The notes: generated by a model not told the origin, from the sequence alone. DNA of 9,404 nucleotides from Candidatus Fermentibacterales bacterium (GCA_016928495.1 JAFGKQ010000159.1:1-9404), one strand, 5' to 3'; positions 1 through 7,236 are shown, numbered from the stretch's first letter. Numbers and translations are program-made.

Positions 1-151
1 CGAGTATCGCGGCCTGGGAGATATCCCGCATGACCCCCAGCACTCTGCTCACGAGAGTGAGGAGCCCGAGCTTTCCTGCCGCCCTTGCGATCCGCCGCCC
101 TTCCTGGGCCGGCGTTCCCAGATCCGTCAGCGCCTCAGCTTCCCTGCCCAC
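1..151 (-). CDS. murJ: MurJ/MviN-type lipid II flippase, N-terminal 50 codons (cut by window edge)
   Basis: This is the start of a MOP-superfamily flippase, a family that moves lipid II across the inner membrane for peptidoglycan synthesis. The visible part is a polar 26-residue lead followed by the family's N-terminal signature: residues 27-44 read KLGLLTLVSRVLGVMRDI, with the S-R-V-L-G-x-x-R-D core seen at the start of MurJ proteins, then SQAAIL. The start chosen is the GTG at 149-151. It has an AAGGG-type ribosome binding site about 7 bases upstream, and no other ATG, GTG or TTG lies nearby in this frame upstream. The gene follows the glycosyltransferase after a 131-base gap and reads off the left edge of the window, so 90% or more of the protein is missing. 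A Wzx-like or O-antigen flippase of the same superfamily cannot be ruled out from this fragment, but the SRVLGxxRD motif favours MurJ. Confidence 0.78.
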   Translation of the reverse strand, partial: MGREAEALTDLGTPAQEGRRIARAAGKLGLLTLVSRVLGVMRDISQAAIL

Positions 152-282
152 CTCGCTGCCCTTCCCGTCCGAGCGGCTCCAATGCGACTCCCGGCGTGAG
201 CCGGGGCTGCCGGCGGCGGTCCCGGCCGCGGCCTTTTCGGAAGATCACAACAGCGGGGGAGTTCAGCAAGCCCGATCGGGCC
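152..282 (-). other. Palindrome-rich gap between the glycosyltransferase gene and murJ
   Basis: No reading frame here looks coding apart from the approach to the murJ start. The gap holds three GC-rich self-complementary elements. One is the perfect 12-mer GCCCGATCGGGC at 270-281, directly after the glycosyltransferase stop. The second is the perfect 10-mer GGCCGCGGCC at 224-233. The third is CCCGGC-GTGA-GCCGGG at 190-205, a 6-bp stem with a 4-base loop. None is followed on the minus strand by a run of T, so none is a convincing intrinsic terminator. The hairpins could stabilise or process the transcript, or tune murJ expression. I saw no -10/-35 pair in the gap. Confidence 0.4.
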
Positions 283-1854
283 TCAGAGGTCAGAGGGGAC
301 TGGCCCGAGGCTCCTGGACCTGGCCAGGGCCCCCTCTCCGGCGACGCTATCTCCGACCTCGAACAGCGCCGAAGCCAGGTTGCTCCAGGCGGTAGGTGAG
401 CCGGGAGCGATGGCAAGGGCCATCCTGAACTGGCACACTGCCTCCTCCGGCCTTCCACCGATCGCGAGCGCAATGCCCCGGAGGTTATGGAGATCGGCGC
501 CGGCGAACCCGGATGAGCCCGCCATGTCGAGCTGGCGCATCGCTTCCGCCGGGTCGCTGCCGTAGTTGATCTCGTACTCCGCCCTGAGGATGTGGTTGAA
601 GCCGGGACGTGTCCCCGGCCATCCCAGGCGTGGAGCAGCGATCGATGCCAAAACGAGGATCCCCGCGATGGCTGCGGCAGGTCTGAGGATCTGCCGGAGC
701 TCTCGCGGATCACCTCGGGGACAGGTCATGGCTACCAGGAACCAGACCGCCGGAACCACTGCCACGCGATACCGGGCTGCCGGGAAGAACACCAGCGCCA
801 CCACGGCCTGTAGCAGCAGGAAGCAGAAGAGCCAGGATGCGCCTCGTCTGAGCGAGGAGGAGCGCAACAACGCAGCAAGCGCCAGCGAGAGAGCAGCGAG
901 AGGCAGCGGCAGCAGCACGAGCAGGCCCGAGGAGCGGAAGGCGCTCGGCACGTCCAGGTTCCTCCCCGGCCCCGGAAACGCGAAGCCCGACAACAGCTTC
1001 CGTGGAAGGAGACCGAGCAATCGAAGGGGCTGCGATCCTGCCGCCCGTACAGCTCTCTCCCAGAAGACAGCGTCGATGTCCCCGGCATTCCCCGAAGCGG
1101 CCCTGGGGTCCGTGACCACGACCAGCTCCTCGAACTCCAGGCCGGGCGGCACCGAGCCGAGCTCCTCGTCCGTTCCCAGCCAGGCGTTGAGGCCGCCGTT
1201 GGCCGCCGGGGTCGCCAGCGTGCCGCCGGACAGGTTCCAGACGGCTACGGGTACGAGAACCAGGGCCGCCCCGGCCATGCCTCCGAGCCAGCGTCGCCAC
1301 CTCCATTCCACCGATAGCCCGAGAAGGGGGAGCAGCAGAACGAGCTCCCCCCTGAAGAGGGTTGCCAGGCCGAGGAGCAGCCCGGATAGCAGGTCCCGTC
1401 CCCGGCGGGGGCCGCGCATCGAGAGCAGTATGGCGGCAGCGACGAGCGCTGCGGCCCAGGCCCCCGGCAATAGCTGGTAGCCGGCCAGCACGAGATAGGG
1501 ATCGAGGGCGCACATGACGGAGGCGATGACCGGAACCGCCCCGGGGGCGCACAGCGGCACGAGCAGCGCGGGAACCAGGGAAGCGAGGGAGCCTGCTATC
1601 CTTCCCCCGTCGTGCCTACCGGCGACGGCCTCGAAGCAGTCCATGAGAAGGTACATGGCCGGGGGTCTCGGAAAGCAGGGAGGGGCCGCGGCGGCCTGCA
1701 CGCCCCCGGCGTAGGCGCACTCGTCCACGTAGAGGCCGTCTGCCGGAAGCATGGAGGCGATCACGGGCAGGAAGACCAGCCTCGCGGCCAGTCCGGCACA
1801 CAGCGCCGGCAACAGCCTGCGCAGGCCGTGGCCGAGGTCCCACTTCCCGATCAG
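283..1854 (-). CDS. GT-C (ArnT/PMT-like, GT39 type) membrane glycosyltransferase with C-terminal TPR-like tail
   Basis: This is a predicted polytopic inner-membrane enzyme that would transfer a sugar from a polyprenyl-phosphate donor to an acceptor on the outer face. A basic N-terminus and TM1 (about residues 14-36) lead to a first outer loop with YVDECAY; D44/E45 fit the Asp-Glu pair of the family. PRPPAMYLL (63-70) matches the usual xPPLyyLL. Many hydrophobic segments follow: about 88-142, 154-180, 188-206, 308-330, 340-375 and 392-408. Residues 425-515 look like two or three TPR helix pairs (HNLRGIALAIGGRPEEAV...). No ATG, GTG or TTG lies near the upstream stop in this frame. The best start is CTG at 1852-1854: it overlaps the upstream TGA as CTGA and has GGAGAG 6 bases upstream, giving 523 residues. 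The TTG at 1810-1812 is the alternative (509 residues). Sugar and acceptor are unknown. Confidence 0.78.
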   Translation of the reverse strand: MIGKWDLGHGLRRLLPALCAGLAARLVFLPVIASMLPADGLYVDECAYAGGVQAAAAPPCFPRPPAMYLLMDCFEAVAGRHDGGRIAGSLASLVPALLVPLCAPGAVPVIASVMCALDPYLVLAGYQLLPGAWAAALVAAAILLSMRGPRRGRDLLSGLLLGLATLFRGELVLLLPLLGLSVEWRWRRWLGGMAGAALVLVPVAVWNLSGGTLATPAANGGLNAWLGTDEELGSVPPGLEFEELVVVTDPRAASGNAGDIDAVFWERAVRAAGSQPLRLLGLLPRKLLSGFAFPGPGRNLDVPSAFRSSGLLVLLPLPLAALSLALAALLRSSSLRRGASWLFCFLLLQAVVALVFFPAARYRVAVVPAVWFLVAMTCPRGDPRELRQILRPAAAIAGILVLASIAAPRLGWPGTRPGFNHILRAEYEINYGSDPAEAMRQLDMAGSSGFAGADLHNLRGIALAIGGRPEEAVCQFRMALAIAPGSPTAWSNLASALFEVGDSVAGEGALARSRSLGPVPSDL

Positions 1855-3494
1855 GGCTGGCTCTCCAGACGTATCAGAAGCCCTCCGGAGCGCCCAGGCA
1901 CGGTGTCCTCTATCACCCACGCCGGACCCTCCCGGACGGCGGCGCACCCCGAGCCCGTCTCGATCGCGAGCCGGCCCTGCCATTCGATCGTCCATCTACG
2001 CCTGAAGCTGCGTGGAACGCCCTCTCCGCTTCCCCAGTCGAGAGCCGGCAGCAGCAGCATGCCCTGCTCGCCCTCGGGCACGACCCCAACCCTGAAGACT
2101 GCCTCGAGCCAGGCCGGCTCGGCAAGGTCGAGCAGAGGGCTGCTGCCCAGGGTGTCGGGCATGCAGAGCCACCTGCTGCGCCAGAGCCATCGAACGAGCG
2201 CTCTCCCGATGTCGTCGGGAGCCGAGCTGCCTCCTGCGGTCAGGAGTCGCCGAAGGACCTCGCTGTAGTGACCCCTGGGCTGGACTCTCATCTCGATCCG
2301 CCCGGCGGTCGGATCGAGCTCGTATTCCTCGAGGCAGGCGTTCTCGGAAGGCGTGTTGGGCGCAAGGTAGGGCGGGCAGGCCCCGCCGGGCTCGAGCACC
2401 CACAGGCCCTCCGGCCGACGAAGGTAGCCGGCGGGCGAGGCCCAGGCGGCCGGCTCGAGGTAGAGCTCTCCGGAGGCGGTCTCGAGCCTCACCGCGAAAC
2501 GCGTCCACTGATCGGGAAGCGGTATCGAGGGCTCGCACTCGCTGCAGGCGATCAGCGCGGCGGGGAGCCCGAGATCGACCAGCATCTTCGAGAGCAGCGC
2601 GCACATCTCGAGCGAGGATGCGATCCTGGAGTCGAGTATCTCCTGTGCGCTCCTGCAACTGAAACTCCTGTGCAGAGGGGGAGATGCGATGAGCCTCAGG
2701 TTGTCCGTGAGCGCGAAGCTGGCCCTTCTCGCCAGATCCGCGCCGATCGCGGACCTCGCGGCTATCTCCAGCTCAGCCTCCCTCAGGTCCGGCGGGCTGG
2801 GGGACCCGGCCAGGCTGCATGCGCTCGCGAGAACCAGCCCGGACAGCTCCTCCCATGAAGCGATGGCTGACACGCGGAGACCCGAGTCTGGATGGCTCGC
2901 GTGGAGCACGAGATGCCCTTCCCCCGCCCGGGAGCCGGGCGCCTCGGTGTAATCCCCCGGCAGGTCCGTCTCGAAGGAGATCCGGCGCCCGCCGTCATCA
3001 TCCCTGATCTCCAGCTCCAGGCTCGAGATGCCCGGCAGCTCACCGGGCGAGAAGCGGAGCCACGGCCCGCATTCCCAGAGCCCGCTCCAGTCGAGCAACT
3101 CGACCTCGTACTCAACGGCCCAGCCGGTCGTCAGGCCGGGAAACACGAAAACCAGCTCCGCGCGACCGGAAGAGGCATCGTAGAGGGTGTCCACGGCCCA
3201 CTCCGGAATATCAGACCAGCACTCGACCTCCCCCCCGCCCCCGAGGGGGCCCATCCTCGCCAGGAGCAGGGAAAGCGACTGCACCTCCGGATCGTACCTG
3301 TCCCCGGCTCTGCGCAACAGCGCGGCCCCCAGGGGACCCTCCGCCCGAGCCAGGACCCTTGTCCTTACGCGCATCGTGTCAGCATCCAGGCGAGCGTCTA
3401 TCCTGTACTCCTCGATCAGAGCCCCGCCGGACGGATCGAGCTGTCCGGCGAGCGCGAGAGACGCCAGGATGCGGGAGACAAGGGCGCAGATCAC
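1851..3494 (-). CDS. DUF3857/transglutaminase-like exported protein with a degenerate catalytic triad
   Basis: This is a 547-residue protein with a short hydrophobic N-terminus (MICALVSRILASLALAGQ), probably a signal peptide or anchor. Residues about 25-200 resemble a DUF3857-type beta domain, and about 275-370 a transglutaminase-like core. Compared with the upstream neighbour, the core aligns as S294-L-E-M-C-A-L-L against C304-R-D-Q-A-V-L-L. The neighbour's H344 falls at R332, and its D361 (FLDPSA) at E347 (YLEPAA). All three catalytic positions are therefore substituted, and the protein is probably not a working thiol enzyme, although C298 lies four residues from the expected nucleophile. 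The GTG start at 3492-3494 overlaps the upstream stop as GTGA and places the hydrophobic segment at the N-terminus; the open frame extends further upstream, but only into sequence that is coding in another frame. A binding or scaffold role beside its active-looking paralogue is inference. Confidence 0.75.
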   Translation of the reverse strand: MICALVSRILASLALAGQLDPSGGALIEEYRIDARLDADTMRVRTRVLARAEGPLGAALLRRAGDRYDPEVQSLSLLLARMGPLGGGGEVECWSDIPEWAVDTLYDASSGRAELVFVFPGLTTGWAVEYEVELLDWSGLWECGPWLRFSPGELPGISSLELEIRDDDGGRRISFETDLPGDYTEAPGSRAGEGHLVLHASHPDSGLRVSAIASWEELSGLVLASACSLAGSPSPPDLREAELEIAARSAIGADLARRASFALTDNLRLIASPPLHRSFSCRSAQEILDSRIASSLEMCALLSKMLVDLGLPAALIACSECEPSIPLPDQWTRFAVRLETASGELYLEPAAWASPAGYLRRPEGLWVLEPGGACPPYLAPNTPSENACLEEYELDPTAGRIEMRVQPRGHYSEVLRRLLTAGGSSAPDDIGRALVRWLWRSRWLCMPDTLGSSPLLDLAEPAWLEAVFRVGVVPEGEQGMLLLPALDWGSGEGVPRSFRRRWTIEWQGRLAIETGSGCAAVREGPAWVIEDTVPGRSGGLLIRLESQP

Positions 3495-5362
3495 GGTCTC
3501 AGCACCACCACCCTGCCTGAGAGATCGCCGGACATCTCCCTGGAAGAGAACGCTGCGGCGCGGATGAGAGCCCATCTGGAGGGGGCGGGGCGCACCGGCG
3601 TGAGATCACAGGACTCCCTGAGGCGGATGGTGTCGCCATCGATCCGGGTCTCCGCCGAGTGCAGCCGATTCGCGTCGCCCTGTGAGCGGACAGCGGTCAT
3701 CAGGCGGGGTTGCAGGGAATCCGCGACAGCCAGGTCGATCTCCAGGACCTCGAGCATCGGGGTGTCGATCATCATCCCCTGTCTCGCCTCCTCTCCATCA
3801 CGCACCGGCAGGCCTGCCATGATCCTGTAGCAGAGCCTGGATCCCAGCAGGTCCAGGTCCGAGAGACCGGGCAGGAGCACGAACAGCGACGAGTCGGAGC
3901 CGGCAACGGCCCGGAGAGGCATGGTCCCGGCTCCGGAGACGCTCAGGACCCCCGGAGGGCTGGATGAGGCCACCGACAGCGAACAGGAGCCCCACGGCGC
4001 GAACAGGGTGAGCAGCAGCCCCTCTCCGGCGTCCGCACCACCCGCCAGCTCCGTCATCTCTCTCAGCAGGTCACCGGCGGCGCCGTGCAGCTCGATCACG
4101 CAGGAGTACCTCATCCTCGGCGGGTCGAGCGCCAGTACCCCGCAGAAGCGCATCCGCAGCGTATCCGTGGAGAGCGGATCGGCGATCCCGGCAATGGGGC
4201 TTCCGGGGTCCGTGGCCGGCAGGCAACTCGATCCCCTCAGGGCCCAGGGAATCCCGGAACGGGAAGAGGCAGCGGAGGGGTCCAGGAACTCCATCACACC
4301 CCCGGGGTCCTGCCTGAAGAACGCTATGGCGTGATCGAAGCTCCTGATGCCGGGAAGCTCCTCCAGCCTGTGAGAGGAGCTCATGAAGGCCAGCCCGGCC
4401 TCGAATCCCGCATGGTGCAACAGATGAGCCAGAAGGACCGCCTGGTCCCTGCACACGCCGCAGCCCTCCCTGATCGTCTCGAGCGGGGTCCGGGCGTCGA
4501 ACCCGGCCCACTGGCCGAACTCGCCCCCCAGGTAGGAGACTTCCCGGGCAACCCAGAGCCTGAGAGAGTCGGGGTCCGGTGGCACGGAATCGAGGATGGC
4601 GGCGACCTCGGGCGCAAGATCGGACTCCACGAGAGGCTGGAACCTCCTCGCGAGGCTCAGACTGAGCTGCTCTGGCGTGCAGCTCGAGACCAGGACCCTG
4701 TCGAGCGTCTCCCAGAGGGGGAGCCCGAGCTCGGCGCTGCCTCCCGCGGCGCTGCTCCCCCCCCACTGCCAGCTCCTTACGGTGCGGCTTCCCCCGTCCG
4801 TGGTCCAGGATCGGAAGGACGGCTCGGATCCCGCCGGGTCGTGGGATACGATGAGGGGCCTGCCGGTGGGCCATATCACGGTGAAGTCGGCAGAATCGAT
4901 GCTGTCGCGGCCCTGCGGGAAGAAGGCGTAGGAGTAGGCGTCGGCTATCGGAAGCGAGGATACCCTCCTCTCCAGCTCTACGATCACCGTGTCGCCGATC
5001 TCGATGCCCTGGAAGACCAGAGAGACCTCCCTGAGGGAGCTCTCCAGCCTCGAAGCGGCCGAGAGGGAACGGTGCGCGGACCTGGTCTCCAGTGCATCCA
5101 TCTCCCTGCGGCCGGCCCTGCAAGGGTGGCTCTCGGCCCTGAGGACGGTGACCTCCTCCCAATCGTCGTGGTACCCTACCACCATCTCTCCGAAGCGGAT
5201 GACGCCCCTTCCGGTGAGCAGCAGTATCTCCTCGAGGGCCCTCTCGACGTACGCGCCGTCGCCCTGGGTGGCATCAACGGTGGCGCTGTGCCTGAGGAAG
5301 ACCGCGTCCTGACCGGATGCCACGGCAAGCCCGGAGAGCACGATCGTCAGGACGGCTCTCAC
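3491..5362 (-). CDS. Exported DUF3857 and transglutaminase-core protein with intact Cys-His-Asp triad
   Basis: This is a 623-residue protein beginning with a signal peptide (MRAVLTIVLSGLAVASGQ; cleavage likely after ASG or SGQ, about residues 17-18), so it probably acts in the periplasm or at the cell surface. Residues about 25-220 fit DUF3857, including the typical GDTVIVELE turn at 123-131. Residues about 260-365 form a papain-like transglutaminase core, with C304 in GVCRDQA, H344 in FDHAIAFF and D361 in FLDPSA. The C-terminal 240 residues look beta-rich. Family members are thought to act as transglutaminases, peptidases or amidases on envelope proteins or peptidoglycan; the substrate here is unknown. 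The GTG start at 5360-5362 overlaps the surE stop as GTGA and has AAAGGCGG about 7 bases upstream. A longer open frame to 5467 exists but would put 35 charged residues ahead of the signal peptide. Confidence 0.85.
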   Translation of the reverse strand: MRAVLTIVLSGLAVASGQDAVFLRHSATVDATQGDGAYVERALEEILLLTGRGVIRFGEMVVGYHDDWEEVTVLRAESHPCRAGRREMDALETRSAHRSLSAASRLESSLREVSLVFQGIEIGDTVIVELERRVSSLPIADAYSYAFFPQGRDSIDSADFTVIWPTGRPLIVSHDPAGSEPSFRSWTTDGGSRTVRSWQWGGSSAAGGSAELGLPLWETLDRVLVSSCTPEQLSLSLARRFQPLVESDLAPEVAAILDSVPPDPDSLRLWVAREVSYLGGEFGQWAGFDARTPLETIREGCGVCRDQAVLLAHLLHHAGFEAGLAFMSSSHRLEELPGIRSFDHAIAFFRQDPGGVMEFLDPSAASSRSGIPWALRGSSCLPATDPGSPIAGIADPLSTDTLRMRFCGVLALDPPRMRYSCVIELHGAAGDLLREMTELAGGADAGEGLLLTLFAPWGSCSLSVASSSPPGVLSVSGAGTMPLRAVAGSDSSLFVLLPGLSDLDLLGSRLCYRIMAGLPVRDGEEARQGMMIDTPMLEVLEIDLAVADSLQPRLMTAVRSQGDANRLHSAETRIDGDTIRLRESCDLTPVRPAPSRWALIRAAAFSSREMSGDLSGRVVVLRP

Positions 5363-6141
5363 TCCCGGACCGCCTTTCGCGGGATTCTGTGGGTGCGGTC
5401 CCTGTCGAGAAGGGAGACGCTTATCAGACCGGAGTAGTAGGCTCCGAGGTCGGTGCCCCTCCAGCAATCGCCGGGATGCTCCCGGCGTGCGGCTTCCGTG
5501 CGGTACCTCAGGCGCCGCACCCGGGGAGCAGCCTCCTCCGGCCCTCGAGGGCCCTCGTCGCCCTCGGTATCGAACGGAAGGTCACCGGCAAAGCTCCCCA
5601 GTCTCGTCCAGACGGCAGCGCGTGGGCGTCCCCTGGACAGATCGGGGATGTTCACGTTGAGGAAGCTGCCGCCGGGTATCCTCGACAACAGGCCAGCGTC
5701 GAAGAGCTCCCTGAAGAGGGCGGCCGCCTTGTCCAGGTGCCCTTCGAGCCGAGAGGAGCGCATGGAGAGGCTCACCGCTATCGCCGGGATCCCCCAGGAG
5801 GCGGACTCGGCCGCCCCCGCGACGGTTCCGGAGTACTCGACGTTGTTGGCCAGGTTGGCGCCCGGGTTGATCCCGGAGAGCACCAGGTCCGGAGGCCCTG
5901 ACTCCGCGTAGGCGACGAGCAGGGCCAGCTTGACGCAGTCCACCGGGGTCCCGGAAACGGAATAGCGGCTCTCGTCGAGCTTCTCGAGGGTGATCCAGGA
6001 CCGCAGAGTCAGGGATTGGCTGCAACCGCTCATGTGGGTCGAGGGCGCGACCACGATCAGCTCGTGATCACGGAAAGCACTCTCCAGGGAGGCGATGCCC
6101 GGCTCGCCAATGCCGTCATCGTTCGTCAGGAGTATCCGCAT
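5359..6141 (-). CDS. surE: 5'/3'-nucleotidase SurE
   Basis: This encodes a metal-dependent nucleotidase of 260 residues, the usual length for SurE, which dephosphorylates nucleoside monophosphates in the cytoplasm. The sequence opens with MRILLTNDDGIGEPG, where D8 and D9 are metal ligands. VAPSTHMSGCSQSLT follows with the ligand S38. Then come SGTPVDCVKLAL, and SGINPGANLANNVEYSGTVAGA with the ligand N92. The C-terminal GTDLGAYYSGLISVSLL is the usual closing strand. The ATG at 6139-6141 is chosen because every conserved residue follows it, with AGGG 8 bases upstream; the open frame further upstream runs back through the end of the preceding gene. It lies 25 bases after the outer-membrane protein gene and overlaps the next gene by 4 bases. 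In Proteobacteria surE usually sits near pcm and rpoS; here it heads an envelope-protein cluster instead. Confidence 0.97.
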   Translation of the reverse strand: MRILLTNDDGIGEPGIASLESAFRDHELIVVAPSTHMSGCSQSLTLRSWITLEKLDESRYSVSGTPVDCVKLALLVAYAESGPPDLVLSGINPGANLANNVEYSGTVAGAAESASWGIPAIAVSLSMRSSRLEGHLDKAAALFRELFDAGLLSRIPGGSFLNVNIPDLSRGRPRAAVWTRLGSFAGDLPFDTEGDEGPRGPEEAAPRVRRLRYRTEAARREHPGDCWRGTDLGAYYSGLISVSLLDRDRTHRIPRKAVRE

Positions 6142-6166
6142 CGAGAGCCCTGAGCCAGGCTCCGGC

Positions 6167-7087
6167 TCAGATGCTTCGAGCCAGAGAGAACCTGTGGGTG
6201 GTTCCCAGACTGCTGGCGTAGGGCGCCATCGCGTAGTCCAGCGTCCAGCCCCCCGCGCGCAGGCCGAGTCCGGCGGAGAAGGACTCGGAGTCATGAAGAG
6301 GACGATAGCCACCCCTCAGGGCCAGCCATCCGGCAGGCAGGTACTCGATCCCGAGACCGAGGTCCGGCCTGGAGTCGATCGACTTCGAGACTCTCGCGAT
6401 AAGCATGGCCTCTCCTGGCAGCCCGGGCAGGTCGCCGGTCGCGGCGCCGGCGAGGCTCCAGCTCATGGGCATCCGGTGAGGCTCATCTGCAAGGGTGAAC
6501 GAAGGGCCTACGTGAAGCACGGCCCCGGCGAGCTGGATGAAAGGCCAGGGCTCGTAGCGGAACCCGGCATCGAAGCAGAACCCCCAGGAATCCTCTCTCC
6601 AGATCTTCTCTCTCAACAGCTTGGCGCCGAGACCCACGTCGAAGGCTCCGAGACGCGCAGCGGCCGCGGCCTGGAACGCCATGTCGTAGGCGCTGAAAGT
6701 GGAGAGCGGCTCCGAGGTCGCGGACTCCCTCATCTCGATGTCGCTCACGTGAAGGAAGCGGACCCCGAGCGAAGAGAAGAAGGGTCCGGTGGGACCGACC
6801 CAGCAGACGCACTCCTCCCGGGCCGAGCCCAGCCATTCGTTGTGCGTGGCCGAGATCCGGGCGCTCTGGCCCCCGACCAGGGCAGGATTGGCGAAAAGCC
6901 CCATGGAGCCGGCGGCGAGAAGCCCGGTGCTCCCGAGGGCAGCAGCCCTGGCCGACGTCTCCGTCTTGAGGAAGGCGAAGGCTGAGGAGCCCGCGTCCCT
7001 GTAGGGATCGGCGGCGGCGACCCGGGCCACAGACGCGAGGAGAACGAAGGCGGGCAGCAGGAAACGGCCGATCGGGAGCTTTCTCAA
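6167..7087 (-). CDS. PorV/PorQ-like outer-membrane beta-barrel protein
   Basis: This is a 306-residue protein with a clear signal peptide (basic MRKLPIGR, hydrophobic FLLPAFVLLASVA, cleavage probably after VAAA at residue 26). The mature N-terminus carries the pattern shared by PorV/PorQ-type barrels: AFLKTETSARAAALGSTG, then a segment ending in LFANPA (64-69), matching the family's 'SARAxALGxA...ALFxNPA'. Alternating polar and hydrophobic strands rich in Gly and aromatic residues fill the rest, and the chain ends in a short strand (THRFSLARSI). PorV-type proteins serve as outer-membrane partners in type IX secretion and surface attachment in Bacteroidota, but homologues occur widely without that system, so no secretion role should be assumed. 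The start is the TTG at 7085-7087 with GAAGGA at 7098-7103, 10 bases upstream. It is the first gene of the minus-strand block and has its own candidate promoter. Confidence 0.75.
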   Translation of the reverse strand: MRKLPIGRFLLPAFVLLASVARVAAADPYRDAGSSAFAFLKTETSARAAALGSTGLLAAGSMGLFANPALVGGQSARISATHNEWLGSAREECVCWVGPTGPFFSSLGVRFLHVSDIEMRESATSEPLSTFSAYDMAFQAAAAARLGAFDVGLGAKLLREKIWREDSWGFCFDAGFRYEPWPFIQLAGAVLHVGPSFTLADEPHRMPMSWSLAGAATGDLPGLPGEAMLIARVSKSIDSRPDLGLGIEYLPAGWLALRGGYRPLHDSESFSAGLGLRAGGWTLDYAMAPYASSLGTTHRFSLARSI

Positions 7088-7097
7088 GGATCCTGTG

Positions 7098-7103
7098 TCC
7101 TTC
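7098..7103 (-). promoter_or_regulatory. Ribosome binding site for the TTG start of the PorV/PorQ-like gene
   Basis: On the minus strand this reads GAAGGA, 10 bases before the TTG at 7085-7087. It is the best match near that start, and together with the signal peptide it supports the use of TTG. Confidence 0.5.
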
Positions 7104-7115
7104 CCCGGAAGAAGC

Positions 7116-7143
7116 GTGCGCCACTGGCCGGCGGCAGTGGCAC
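7116..7143 (-). promoter_or_regulatory. Inverted repeat in the leader of the minus-strand operon
   Basis: The arms CCACTG (7121-7126) and CAGTGG (7135-7140) are perfect inverted repeats around an 8-base loop. The stem can be extended by GTG (7116-7118) pairing with CAC (7141-7143) across a 2-base CG bulge. The element lies between the predicted transcription start (about 7152) and the ribosome binding site, so it would form a hairpin in the 5' leader RNA. It could equally be a dimeric DNA operator. No T-run follows it, so it is not a terminator. Confidence 0.4.
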
Positions 7144-7158
7144 GGGCCTGTGCGGCTC

Positions 7159-7187
7159 AATCTAAGAGCTACCCCCGCTGCTGACAA
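7159..7187 (-). promoter_or_regulatory. Candidate sigma-70-type promoter for the minus-strand operon
   Basis: On the minus strand, TTGTCA (7182-7187, 5 of 6 matches to TTGACA) is followed after exactly 17 bases by TAGATT (7159-7164, 4 of 6 to TATAAT). This would start transcription near 7152 and give a leader of about 65 bases before the TTG start of the PorV/PorQ-like gene. It is the best-spaced pair in the divergent intergenic region. Confidence 0.5.
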
Positions 7188-7207
7188 TGGTTCCAGCGTC
7201 ACCTATC

Positions 7208-7236
7208 GCGACAAGCCCGCTGTTTCTGCTTATCTT
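7208..7236 (+). promoter_or_regulatory. Candidate sigma-70-type promoter for lipM-lipA-dus
   Basis: GCGACA (7208-7213, 4 of 6 to TTGACA) and TATCTT (7231-7236, 4 of 6 to TATAAT) are separated by 17 bases on the plus strand, about 65 bases before the likely lipM start. The match is modest. The -35 box lies about 20 bases from the -35 box of the divergent promoter, so the two would be back to back and could share regulation. Confidence 0.3.

Noticed and set aside
135-713. Minus-strand open frame of 192 codons over the end of the glycosyltransferase gene and the gap
   Set aside because: It is out of frame with both the glycosyltransferase and murJ, and its product is Arg/Ser-rich without family features.
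566-1480. Plus-strand open frame of 304 codons
   Set aside because: It is antisense to the membrane glycosyltransferase. The product is Arg/Ser/Pro-rich with no motif, while the minus strand shows membrane segments and family motifs.
3237-3250. Perfect GCCCCC-GA-GGGGGC palindrome
   Set aside because: It lies inside a coding region, encodes a Pro-Leu-Gly-Gly stretch, has a loop too small for a good hairpin and no T-run; it is not a terminator.
2892-3830. Plus-strand open frame of 312 codons
   Set aside because: It crosses the junction of two overlapping minus-strand genes and shows no domain or ribosome binding site; it is a composition artefact.
4085-5437. Long plus-strand open frame (450 codons) opposite the active-looking transglutaminase gene
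   Set aside because: It is the antisense shadow of a gene with clear signal peptide and catalytic motifs. Its own product is low-complexity Gly/Arg/Pro/Glu with no recognisable domain, as expected in GC-rich DNA.
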